64,000 nt of DNA from Luidia sarsii (taxonomy: Eukaryota; Echinodermata; Asteroidea; Paxillosida; Luidiidae), in NCBI GenBank assembly GCA_949987565.1, contig OX465107.1, forward strand, positions 7,503,772-7,567,771, given 5' to 3'. This document shows positions 10,691 to 21,200 of the stretch, piece after piece. Position numbers and translations under genes: made by a program. The first letter of the stretch is position 1. Every line of letters begins with the position of its first letter. The notes beneath the pieces were generated by a model, which did not search any database, was not told the origin of the DNA, and was given only the letters and a program-made list of their open reading frames with translations.

Positions 10691-12528
10691 ATCCTCAAGT
10701 CATTGGACATAATCATCGTATCAGTCAGACTGAACAGCTCTCACGTCATCGCGTTTCTACGAAGAATATTCGATTGCATTTAAATACCGGAGATTGTAAG
10801 CATTTTAAGAACAAATATCACATTTTGTTTAAAGAATAGTCTGCATTTTCATTATGTTGACGTACCTTCGAAGAGCTGGGTGGAAGAAGCCAGTTGGCCA
10901 TCACCATCTCCTCCGCCCGCCGTCTTGGACACCACGACACTCAGCTCATCCAACTCCAGCTCGAGTCGCTCCTCGACCGAGACGACTTGCGTCCCCTGCT
11001 CCTCCGCCTGTCCCGCCCGGCTGGCCTTCCCGTGCCGCACCTCCAGTACCGCGAGCGGCACTGGACCCGGGGCGCCGGGCTTCAGCTTCGGGCTGTCCCC
11101 GGCGTCTTCTCCGGCCGGAGGAGGCTTGTCCGCTGGGGCTCCGAAGCCGTCCCGAGGAATGCTGCTGAGCGTGATCCCCCTGTGCCCTCCCTCGGCCGAG
11201 AGCCCAGCGTCCGCCGAATCCCCGGAGCTGAGGCCGGATCCACTCAACCACGGACCCCCGTCACCCGAGAGAGAGCCACTCCCAGACCCATCAGGGAGTC
11301 TGGAACCGTCGGACTTAAGGAAGCCTCCGAACACCCACAAACCAGAGAGGTCGCCGTCTCCGGATCCACCGGAACCACTGCCTTCAACTTCACCGGACCA
11401 GGACTCCCGTGCGATTCCCGAACCCTCGGACTCAAGAAACTCGACAATCAACTCCGCCTGTTCACCGTCACCGGATCCTGCAGAACCACTGCCTTCAACC
11501 TGACCAAATTCGGTGGAGCTATACTTGATGGGCGAGGGATTCAGGAAATCGTTAAGGGGACTTCCGGATGACTCCAATTGAGCGAGCTGATCCTCCAACT
11601 CTAGGACACCAGGTCTGCTACCATCCCCGGACCAGGAAGGATCCTGGGAATCTTGGACAGGCACCTTCGCCGAGTCCAGGAGACGAAGTTCGTCGAAGAG
11701 ACCCGAGGACTTCCGAGCGATTCCCGAACCCTCAGACTCAAGAAACTCGACGATCAACTCCTCGGGTTCATCGTCACCGGATTCACCGGCACCACTGCCC
11801 TCTACTAGAACGTTTTCAACGGAGCTATACTTGATGGGAAATGGCCTCAGGGAATCATCGAGAGTTCCTCCAGATGATTCCAGATGAGCGAGCTGGTCTT
11901 CCAACGCCTGGCGAGGCATCCCAACCGAGTCCGGGAGCCGAGGTTCGTCGACCCGAAGACCCGAAGACCCCGAGCCCAAATCGGGCTCCGATGGAAAGCG
12001 CACGGTGGTGTCTAGATGAGGTGATTCCGTGAGCTTCGTGATGTATTCGTCCAAGACGAGCAGATCCAGGGCCAGATCACTGGGCTCCGTCTCCTCGCCC
12101 GGAGAGCCACCGAGTTCCCCGAGTTCGCCCGCCAGCTTCGCGGCACCCACGCCCTGCAGATCCTCCTCCAGGCCGGCCAGCTCGGAGGCGACCCCGGGCG
12201 CCGGCGGACGGCTCGTCCCGCCGACCCTCGGCTCATCTCGTACCGAAGACCGGCTGCCCGAAGGCCGACTGTCCGCGCCGCCGTCCCCGTCGGGACGACC
12301 CTGTCCGGCGCCCGCTCCCTCGGGGCCTTCGACAGCCGCGTCGTTCTTCCTCAGGTGCATCTTGTGGATCTCCAGGCCGACGTCGACGCCGAAGAGCCGG
12401 GGATGAGGCCGGTCCGGGCCGCCCAGACCGGTACCGCCCCCGGGGGACGCGGCAGGGAGCGGCGTGGCCGAGGCGGAGGTCACCGCCAAGACCACGAGGA
12501 GAGCGATCGTCGGTCCGAATCCTTTCAT
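7249..12528 (-). CDS. Secreted Ser-Gly-rich (proteoglycan-like) protein with LDL-receptor class A repeats; 3' end not found
   Basis: Exons in transcript order are 12528-10866, 10543-10364, 9329-9207, 8659-8551, 8144-8023 and 7377-7249. All junctions have GT/AG and matching phases (1,1,1,2,1), giving about 775 residues so far. The first 22-25 residues are a signal peptide (MKGFGPTIALLVVLAVTSAS). Residues about 25-554 are acidic and low-complexity, with many Ser-Gly pairs beside Glu/Asp (EGSGAGESGDDE, VEGSGSAGSGDGE), the classical context for xylose-linked glycosaminoglycan chains. Five LDLa modules follow, four with all six cysteines. SGD-type sites ahead of LDLa modules recall perlecan, but no SEA, Ig or laminin module is visible, so a perlecan-like matrix proteoglycan is an inference only. 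The last exon ends in a good donor with no stop: either further exons hide in 2926-7248, or the gene runs past the window edge with the SLC16-like gene nested on the other strand. Confidence 0.82.
7716..7865 (+). repeat. tRNA-Ser/Leu-like SINE or pseudogene in LDLa intron
   Basis: GGTGGCCAAGCGGTTAAGAC (A box) and GGGTTCAAATCCCCGG (B box) lie about 50 bp apart in 7785-7855, with a long variable-arm-like segment between. A second B-box-like GATTCGAATCCGCC lies just upstream at about 7752-7765. The acceptor stem is not complementary, so a functional tRNA gene is not supported. Confidence 0.6.
8023..8144 (-). CDS. LDLa gene exon 5: LDLa module 4
   Basis: Acceptor attcttgtatag before 8144 (phase 2) and donor gtaaga after 8023 (phase 1). 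Its first cysteine (RC) probably closes the previous module. Then follow PC, KC, QC, FC, NC and AC with RDKSDETAC; Asp-Lys replaces the usual Asp-Gly but SDE is kept. Confidence 0.85.
8200..8310 (+). repeat. tRNA-derived SINE copy, degraded
   Basis: 'gggcgggcagctcaagtgct' (A-box-like) and 'ggtctcgaatctcaagtccc' (B-box-like) are in the same order as the 3237 copy. It lies in the intron between LDLa modules 3 and 4. Confidence 0.5.
8551..8659 (-). CDS. LDLa gene exon 4: atypical LDLa module 3
   Basis: Acceptor ttcggtttctcaag before 8659 (phase 1) and donor gtatac after 8551 (phase 2); this phase change is matched by the next exon. The module keeps SC, DIC DGVKDC and QDGSDE, and its last cysteine comes from the next exon. 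The second and third cysteines are missing (QDPRGRQRQLTVEDI sits where they belong), so one disulfide is lost. Confidence 0.75.
9207..9329 (-). CDS. LDLa gene exon 3: LDLa module 2
   Basis: Acceptor tctctctctag before 9329 and donor gtaagt after 9207, phase 1 at both ends. It reads KCQPGFFKCGPSAQC, then VSQEARCDGIYQC and HNGEDEKDC: six cysteines, with NGEDE in place of the usual DGSDE. It has no internal Met and is easily missed by ATG-based gene finding. Confidence 0.85.
9330..10363. other. Intron between LDLa modules 1 and 2
   Basis: About 1.03 kb, bounded by a good donor (gtgagt) and acceptor on the minus strand. No repeat family was recognised and no exon-like segment is evident. Confidence 0.6.
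10364..10543 (-). CDS. LDLa gene exon 2: linker plus LDLa module 1
   Basis: Acceptor tttctgacaatcag before 10543 and donor gtgagt after 10364, phase 1 at both ends. A 20-residue linker precedes RCRGDEMSCGSGLQC, VPAESACDLVADC and SDGSDEAAELC: a complete six-cysteine LDLa with the DGSDE calcium site. Confidence 0.88.
10650..10687. repeat. (CT)n microsatellite
   Basis: A short CT run in the intron between the Ser-Gly exon and LDLa module 1. Confidence 0.9.
10866..12528 (-). CDS. LDLa gene exon 1: signal peptide and Ser-Gly-rich region
   Basis: The ATG at 12528-12526 opens MKGFGPTIALLVVLAVTSAS, a clear signal peptide, which fixes the start. Donor gtacgt follows 10866 (phase 1). The 1.66-kb GC-rich exon encodes 554 residues with no predicted fold. 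Two copies of a 102-residue unit, conserved over about residues 207-273 and 309-375, share LEDQLA, FPIKYSS / SPIKYSS, EGSG..ESGDDE / EGSGSAGSGDGE and LIVEFLESEGSGIAR. A third short Ser-Gly block (EGSGSGGSGDGD) follows. The 5' UTR may start after a possible acceptor (acatcacag) about 18 bases upstream of the ATG. Confidence 0.85.
11395..12006 (-). repeat. 306-bp in-frame tandem duplication inside the Ser-Gly exon
   Basis: For example, 'gcgattcccgaaccctc' occurs at 11411 and 11717, and 'agcgagctg' at 11581 and 11887, a constant offset of 306 bp (102 codons). The units differ by many substitutions but no frameshift, so the duplication is old and under coding constraint. Confidence 0.85.
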
Positions 12529-14257
12529 GTTGCCGGGCGTTACCTGTGATGTGCATCAGAAAAAGGTAAAATTGGTCGTGATGAGTTTTCCTCAGGAAAT
12601 TGGGAAAAGGGTGCAGCCACTATACACAGCTATCTGTGGCCTAGGGAACGACGGAATAGTGTCTTTCCCTCAACTGTATTCTTACTGAAACTTCGCCGAG
12701 TCCGCCGTCAAACTTTTTGGGTAACTCTGACCAACAACCTTGGTGTCACCAAGGGTCACATGGTGTCACCACAAACCCTCCTATAATGGTTCACCCACCA
12801 TGCAAAGCCTTAAGGTGTACCGATCGATTTGCCAGTGAGAGCCTCCACAGGTATTGCAGGGAATTACCGATGGCAATTTTGTTTACAGATGTCCTTCCTC
12901 AGGGGCAGGCAAACGCCATTGTGCTGTGAATATAACGGGGCCGATCGTCACTGGGACGAGCAAGCTGCAGATCGATGAGTTGGGTGGGCGATTGGCGCAT
13001 CTTCAACTCCCATGATAATGAGGAAAGATTCGGTTCACGTGTAGCTCGCCAATGTTGCAGGAAAACAAAAAGTGACCCCAATTCATTGAGACAACGACCT
13101 CTGGTCCTCTACATACCGTGTAAGAGCTTTGTCAACTGAGACACTGTTCGACATTCGACAGGAATCGGTGACTTTGGTACAGTCTAATATACCAGACAGT
13201 CAGACCGATGGATGTGAGAGACACAATTAATTGGTACAGATGAAGTTTGTCTTTGACATGTCACACGGTGTGGTACCGGTAAGGATTATTTGTCACTGGC
13301 TCCCCAATGCTTTTATGTCCCCTGGAACTCTTACAGTCGTTCCTTATAACATCTGAACATTTCCTTCACACATCATTATCTTGCAAGACTGCAGGGAACC
13401 ATTATATACCGGTGGTCAATTTATCCAGAACATGGAATTGTTGTTATCTTTGTGTAAAAGGTTCTCGGTCCATATCGGTTGCCCCACCTCCTGGTCTGAT
13501 TTCATTCACAAAAGTATTTGAATTCGGAGAGTTTATTATTGCCTTTTTATCATCATTTCGACAGTTGGGCTATTATTGACCAACAATTTATATTTTTTAT
13601 GTTCAGATCTGCCCAACCTTTTCTTTTCGGACAGAAAATGATGTGTTGATGTGTTGATGTGTTGAAACGTATATTCCAAAAGTACATCTCATGATACGAA
13701 AGTACGTCTCGTGATACGAAGATGCTCTCTCTTCGGCACCTCGCGCGCAAGAGGCGCCCGAGAATGTGTTCGCTCTTTCGTCTCATTGAAGGCAACAAAG
13801 AACCTTAATCACGCCATCGCATCCAACGAAGCCTACCTTCATCAAACTGTGCGCATCAGTCGTTCATCACCGCCATTCCGAAAGTTGCCAATGCCAAGTT
13901 GTGACCGGTCGGTAGACGCTGTGCGAAACGCTCCGCGGAGACCGAGAGAAAATGGTGTCTGAGTCCCTCCTTGACGGACGGGGAAAGAGCTGGAAACTCT
14001 CTGGACCCTTTCTCTGGTGGAGACAGTCTTCCCCTCACCCGTTTTGCGTGGTGTCTTCTGCCCTGCCCCCTCTCTCTCTCTATCTGGGTTCTTGGTCTAT
14101 AACGGTGCCGATCGGTGCATGCAGGAATCGATTGGATCGATCAAGAGCGGGAACCATCGGGCATTAAAAATTCAGCCGGACCGCCGAATAGCCATTTAAG
14201 AGAGGGACCGCAGCAGCCACGGTAACCATAACAAAGGACGCTTAGCCCCAAGGCTAT

Positions 14258-14259
14258 GA

Positions 14260-14339
<80 letters not shown>

Positions 14340-14340
14340 A
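14258..14340. repeat. (GAAA)n microsatellite
   Basis: About 20 near-perfect tetranucleotide units. Confidence 0.97.
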
Positions 14341-15129
14341 CTGATGATATCATCTTATTGTGGACTAGTGAGCTGCCAAGATGGCGGCATTGTTTCTCAT
14401 AATGTCTTTGATAATACACGCTGGGATCGGGCAAGGAAATGTCGAGTAAAACCCTTTGCATATCACTTCGACCGTCTCCAGTTTTGTGAGAAAAGTCTGT
14501 GATCGATTTTGACCTATGCCGTCCAACTGTTGGACCAATGTATGTTCACCAGTTGATGTTCTCACCGACTTTGGTCCAAGGGGTCGGTTAATATATCGCC
14601 CGACTTACTTTTGCACTGTGGGCCGATCTCTTGTTTGTTTCTTTGTCGTATATAAGACGATTTTGTTTGTTTAAGTGTTACCAGATTGCTTGGCTGTTGG
14701 TAGCTGGGGTTTGGGGGAGTTGGCAAATTATAGTTTGTGAAATGGATTGGGCGTTTGTTTGTTAGCCATGCAGTGTCGGGCTGTTGTGGGGCCCGAAGGG
14801 GTCTATATCATTTACACTACTCCCGGGCTCAGGCTTCGTCCCTGTCATACGAAACCTAAAAACGTAGGTCGCGGTTTGTCGCTGAATATTGGGCTGCTTT
14901 GTCATGTTTGGTGCGGAGTATCAACTTAGAATTTGAATTTTGCAAAAACAATATTGACCAAAAAAAAGGAAACAAAAGTCAGTGCAAAAAAGAGTAGGCC
15001 TACATGTATACGGATACTATAAAGTGTGGCCAAAAGCTGGTCAAGCCTGTTTTTAATTTATGGCGGGTAAGTAAGAGAAATGATACCAAAGGCCTCAAAT
15101 TCGTACACGGCCCGTAGTTTTTGTTTATC

Positions 15130-15305
15130 TGTTTTGTTTGTGTCTGTCTGTCTGTCCGTTTACCGGTATTTGTTTGACTGTTTGCCTTCTGTTTGCCTTC
15201 TGTTTTACTGTTTGTCTGTTTGTTTGTACGTATGCTTGTCTGTTTGCCTATTCGACTGTTTGTTTGTCTGTCTGTCTGCCGGTTTGTTTGTCGGAAAGTC
15301 TGTTT
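15130..15305. repeat. Degenerate (TGTC/TGTT)n tract
   Basis: A run of tgtctgtttgtttgtc-type tetranucleotides with interruptions. Confidence 0.85.
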
Positions 15306-15554
15306 GACGTGCTGTGTGTTATGTCTCTTCCTGTTCAGTTGCCATGCAGGGGGTGAATAGGCCCAAGTATGTCAGATGTTGCCTGAGTCAGGCCTCCAAC
15401 GGTTGGTTACTTTTGTCGGATGTTATTCCCATAGAATATTCTGGAAATTGAATTGGCCAAAATTGCACCGTATTTGCAGTGTTTGCGATCGGATCTTTTC
15501 TTACAGCGAGGCGAGGATGTAGCTAACTGCTAACTGACTTGGTGGATCATTTGC

Positions 15555-15668
15555 AACGGAGGGCCGGACGTTTCGATCGTAGCAGGAGCTTCCTCAAAGG
15601 GCTACCCGTACCGTATTCTGCCTTTGAGGAAGGTCCTGCTATATGTATAGGATCGAGAAGTCAGGCCC
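15555..15668. repeat. Hairpin repeat family H, both arms
   Basis: 'ggagggccggacgtttcgat' is matched at the other end by the inverse of 'gatcgagaagtcaggccctc', with a loop of about 40 bases. Arms are imperfect. Confidence 0.75.
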
Positions 15669-17954
15669 TCCAAATTGGCCGAGATGATCTTCTCTTCTGA
15701 AACTGGCTCTTTTTAATATTTTCCTTATCCAGTGTCCAAACACAACACCAAAGACTCACTTGTAAGACCGCAAGGAACTTCAGACAACTACAGGGACAGG
15801 TACAGTTATATCGCATATCTTTTATCATTCTCAAACCTTCTGATCACAATATTTAAAACTTAATTCATTCGCAATTAATTCTTCATTATCAATTGATTCA
15901 ATTCCATAATGTCACAATACTTAGAGTACTTTTTACCATTTAAGTTATGGGAGACAGTAAAACCACGCGTGTGATATTATAGATAGCCGTGACAACCTTT
16001 TCCTCGATCTGAAACGATGGCGTTCTGAAAGTTGAACAGGGTCCACTCCCATGTCCTTGCGTTACGGTATGTATTTCAATTGGCTGACAGTGCGTCTCTC
16101 CAGTGTACTACCTGTCAGTAGGTTTCCTATCTGGTACTCAACTCCAACCAGGGTCTCGTGGGTCTGAGTTGGGGGGGCCGATAATTCGCTCCACTCATCG
16201 TCGCAAACCGTTGCCATGGTGTTCGGTCTTGCAGAATTCCTCAAAGATATATAAATGCATAGGACTGCCACAATGGAAGTAAGCCCGCATGTACATAATA
16301 CTCTGCTTTTTGGCTGAAGAAAACAAAATCGTTTATAAAATCCACAAAAGTAGCGTGGGCCCGCGTTTTAAACGGAACTACTGTAATCAGATTACTGGTT
16401 GTTTCGGAATTTACGGATTGTCCCTTTTTTCTTTCTTTTTTACAAATTGATTTCGGTGAAATATCAAGAGTCGGGACCCATCTTCCGAAGGCTTTACCGT
16501 TTCGGGAACATCTGAAATGTTACCGGTACCTCGGATAAACGAAAAAAAAAACAGCTGCCGTAATTACTTGCTTGGACAGTCCCAACATCCAACGTGTGTT
16601 CCTTTTTTTTTTTTATTTTTTTTTTTTTACCGCAGGGGCATTATAACCAAGACTGTTGGCTATAGTTAAAACCTGGCTGATGCCAAGGAGACAGATAAAA
16701 ACCTCGATCGATCGGAGAGTGAAATCGTGTAGTATAGTGCGTAGTATAATTATTTCCCCTACTGAAATAACCACACGAGCTGAGACAATCGAAGAACGCA
16801 TGACATGACGACACTCGTTGGTGCATACTTCAACGTCTGGACAAGTTGCTGATATTGATTCGTCACATTATTCTTATTTTTTTTTATATAAGACGTGGTT
16901 TAATTGGGCTATTCTGCTCTATCCCTGCCTTCCTCCTCTCTGCACGGTGAGGGCGGGCATCATGGGGACTATGCCTATATCAAAAGTCTTGTACCGTGGC
17001 GTGACCGACGCAGTTAAACAGAGAGCGCTTCACCTTCGACATCAGTCAATTCTCGTCTGTGGGAAACTCCTGGTCGCAGAACAAAGTTAATGACAGTTGC
17101 AAGCGTACAAATGTCATTCGAAGACCGACTCGAAGGTTCCCGAGGACCATCGGAAAGTCGATTTTTTTTTATCTCGGTAGTCTCCCTCTCCTTTCATTAG
17201 AGGTCATGCGACTTCGTTGTAATTAATTTCATCATGAATATCCATAGTTTGACAATAGATTTTTTTCCCACTGATGATCTACGACAAAGTAATGCTATTA
17301 ATGTGTCCATGTACAAGTGATAGAAAACCTGGTTAATATTACACTCTTTAAGTAAATAATATTGTACATTATCATATTTACATCATAAAATTACATAGTG
17401 CATCTTTGGAGCGATGATTTGAACAGTGACCTCACACGTGTAAAAGAAATAGCAGGCCCTTGTTAAAGCCTGATACTAGACTGGTACTCAGTCCTTCGGA
17501 GGTTCCTGTGTGGCTGGACGACGCAATGGCAAGAATCGGTTAGACGACGCGTCAGGTGCGATCCGTGGACAGTCACGTGCTTACAAAAACATCGAGTGCG
17601 CAGGCGTGTGTTGCTGAAAAGTGCTGCGTGGCCCCCCAGGTACCCGGATGTTCAGGTGCCCGGATGTCGTAAGGTCACTTGGGGGCCTTCTGCAGACAGT
17701 TTATAGAGCGTTTGTGTAGGCTTCGCAGTGCAGTATAATGAATAACTGGATGCGGAACGGACTCATTGCCGAGTGCACGAAATACTCGGCCCTCTTCAGA
17801 GATCTCACACAGGAGTCGGGGTACCAGACAACACCATCGAAGCCCGGTAGTGCATTGCTGCAGGACCCGTCTATTCCAAGACATTTTCTCGTGGCCTCGC
17901 GCTCAGTGCGCAGGCCCAGTGTTTGCCCCCAAGGGGGGGGGGGGTCCTCGGGTC

Positions 17955-18240
17955 TCACGCGGTGAGGGGCAGCTTCTGCAGCACGTCCTGCCGGTTCAGT
18001 CTCTGCAGGGCGGCCACCAGGAGGCCGACAACGGCGCCCTCACCGTCCGACCAGACGGTGAGGATCCGGTGCACGGGCAGGTCGTGCTCCGAGGTCTTGA
18101 TGAAGTGCACGATGTCCTTGTCCGTGAAGCCCAGCTCCTTGGCCACGCCGCGCCAGTCGCGCCGGTCCAGCCGCGAGATGCCCAGCAGCGACTCCACCTG
18201 GGACCGCGTAGCCGTCGGCAGGTCCCGGTACAAAGTCGTG
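17955..18240 (-). CDS. NGFR: NGFR exon 5: death domain and stop
   Basis: The acceptor actccagtttccag before 18240 is chosen over the ccag seven bases upstream because only it gives the required phase 2. The exon encodes a death domain (SQVESLLG, WRGVAKELGF, DIVHFIKTSEHDLPVHRIL, VGLLVAALQRLNRQDVLQKL) and ends PLTA with TGA at 17955-17957. The pattern DWRGVAKELGF then a Trp in VWSDG matches the p75NTR death domain. Confidence 0.93.
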
Positions 18241-21200
18241 CTGGAAACTGGAGTGCGGAGGGGAGAAAAGCACACACAACTGGGTTAAAGAAAAAAAACA
18301 TTGGCGGCGACCGTGCACGGTGTGGGATTACCCGTCCGTAAGTTGCGCACCAGTGAGTCCGGAAGTACCCGCGGGGAGGGATTATTTCCGTCGCCTTGGC
18401 GGCGAGCCTTTAGCATGAAGTGGAGTCGCTCGAGTTAATAGCGTTACACATGATCCCTAGCCTAAGGGATGTGCATCGGGATGTCTGATGTATCGGAGAC
18501 GGAATCCCATGAGAAGTGGCCAACATTTTTGTCTGCCTTTTCTTTCCCGTTTTTTTTCGGTGAAAGACACCCAGTGTCTTTGTCCATGCCGCCAAAAGAT
18601 GTAGGCCCATACATGGCGCGTTTACTATCAGCAGATCTCCTTCAGGCAGGAAGCTTTTTTTTTCAAGCAGAAACACAATTTCAGGTTCGTCATTCCTCAC
18701 CGAATCGATGTCTTATAAAGCTGTCATTAAACAAGCAAGGATCAGTGCTATTCTGTAAGCCTATATCGGGCATCTGACGTCATTTGAAAAAAGCGTCCCC
18801 AACGGAAGATCCAGAGAAGAGGTCTCATTCGCCCATTCTCATTCGAAGTCTGATCATCGCTTTTCTAACTTGATGGCGTCCGGTTGTGTCTGCATCGAAT
18901 CCTCATTTGCCAGGCACGATCGTGCCAGATGAGATTGGGCATTATACAAAATTGAAGCGGCGACATTGTGTGATATGGTTGTTGATGTTACAGAGGCCCA
19001 AGACGCGTCTGCTGCCCGCACCGGACCTCCAGGCAACCGCGTTTACCCAAATCCACAGCCGTAGCCGTAGCCTTATTCATACCAGCCCGACCCCCCCCCC
19101 CCACCACCACTGCAGACCTGGGCCGCTCGTCCACCGAGGCCATGCTGGTGAAGAGAGCGGACGACTTCTTCTGCGGGTGGGCCGAGCTCTTCTCTGCGCA
19201 GTCCACTTGGGACGGAGGCCCAGACGGCGACCTATACGAGAGAGAACGAGTCCGCAATTCCCTTTGATATCTCAGTTTGAACTCAGATCTTTCAACAGAA
19301 ACCACTGCTGTAAACAAAAGGATATCGAAAGGCTGAGAAAATCTGCAGTAAAACGACTGGGACCGAGAGATGGCGGGAATGCAAGATAGACTGAATACCG
19401 AGTCCACTTTGGTTAATCTGTCCACGGTGGGATCTGAACCCGACACTCACAAGACGAAAGTTGGCGAAGCAACCACTTGAGGGCCTGGCCATCCAAGTTG
19501 ATGTTTCGCTTCCCTATACCCACCCTCTGCATTACCCTCCTCTGAACAAGACTGCACCTTTAAGCTTCTACCGTCGACCTTGTCTCGCTACCATCTAAGA
19601 GATCTCTCTGCAAGGATCGAAGTGCCAGCATCGCCAACTTTTTTTTGGAGGATGATTTGGTTTGAGTATCGAAGCCGTTCACTGTGAACCCCGTTGGGCC
19701 GTACAGTGTTGGACAAAATCGTCTGCACAACAGTTAGTCCGGGGACGTCATGAAGGCTGCAAGCTTGCTTGTGACAGTTTTTTTTTACCAACACGGGTCA
19801 ACAGTAATTGGACCTTTATTGCCTTACAATTCTTGATGTTCGGGCCGACGTTAGTTAGAATGATGGTTCAGTCACAAATAAGTCTGTGCATGCTGGAATC
19901 ACAACGTGGACAGTTTGCAGTGACACCGTGGATTCATCATGTAAGCCATCTACTTTGAGGAGTATGGCTCTGAGAAGAGCCGGCGACTTAACGTTTCTGA
20001 CAATGTGTGCTATGCCCCTCGTCACTATAGAGACTGCTCTGTGCCAACTAATAAATTATAATGGTGTTTACACTGTATTTCGTAGATCGCTGACGCTTTA
20101 TACAAAGCTTGAAGATTCACATGCACTGGACCACGTCGTAGCATTAAGGTCTGAGTGCGTACATATTTTACATACCTGTTAGCTTTGGAGTGAGCTCGCA
20201 GCTTGATCTTCCTGAAGGACCATCTCTTGAACACCACGTAGGCAAGCAGTCCGATGACGACGAAGGCCAGTATGGCGCAGTAGATGGGCACGATGCTAGG
20301 GGACCGCCCGTCTATGGTCTCCGCTATAGGGTCGGGGCTCAGACTACCCATGCGCGTGGTGCCGGTCGTGGGCACCAGTTTACCTGCGGGACCAGCGACA
20401 GAAAAAAAAATAGCATTCATTGCTGATTCAGTAGAAATGACTTTGATCACCATTTCTACTTAGCATTCATTGCTGTGAGAATGAATCCGTGAAGGCCGGG
20501 TATAAGGTGACTATGGTATAACTTGTAGGCGTCGGCATAGTACGGTATAGGTTGTGAACCTACCTTCGGCTAACTCTTGGTAGACCAATGCATAATTCGC
20601 CTAAACTGTCCAGCTGTGTGATCAGACTTCAAGGGCTGCATGCCGGGAATCACAATGTGGAAGGGTTTCGGCGAAACCGTCTGAGTCATCTCTTTCGAGA
20701 AGGAGTTTGGCCCTGAGGAGAACATATACGGGCATGACACACACTGTCCGAAACTCCCAAACTCCTTTTCGAAAGAGACGACTCACATTGTGTCAGCACA
20801 AACTGTTCCATATTCCATCCGTGTGGTGGTAACTCTGTGATTCGTATGGCCCGTGAACCTTTCTTTAATAACCAGTCAACAAATCGAAAACTTTCCCTAT
20901 TGATAATTTATTCAATAGAGCAAAGACTAAGGCTTGAACACGCACATCTTCTTCAACGTGGTAGCGCTCTACCGCCTGAGCTATCTATCCGATAGACGGA
21001 GGCCTGCCCAATAGTCAACTATCTTTGCTTGGTCTAGACAAATCATCTCTTGTTCAAGCCTTCATATAGTTTGAATCACAGTGCATCAATCTCAGTACAA
21101 TGAGGAAGAGAGGGTTATGGTACAGTTTGTTTGTCCGCCTGAGGAATTTGATCCATTTAGTGAGCGATGCATAGCCTAAACGGCAGTCTACAAGCTATCA

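Larger units (their letters stand above)
12529..17954. other. Intergenic region between LDLa gene start and NGFR stop
   Basis: No coding exon was recognised. It holds a GAAA tract (14258-14340), a TGTCTGTT-type tract (15130-15305) and a hairpin family H copy (15555-15668). The part next to 17955 is presumably NGFR 3' UTR. The part next to 12528 should hold the promoter of the LDLa gene, but no core element stands out. Confidence 0.55.
19232..20175. other. NGFR intron 3 with SINE and hairpin MITE
   Basis: Holds a minus-strand tRNA-like SINE (19410-19500) and a 'GGCTCTGAGAAGAGCC' repeat copy (19886-19985). Nothing else was recognised. Confidence 0.6.

Noticed and set aside
10854..12556. Plus-strand Ser/Pro/Arg-rich frames opposite the Ser-Gly exon
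   Set aside because: They are the complement of a GC-rich coding exon that has a signal peptide and phase-matched downstream exons on the minus strand.
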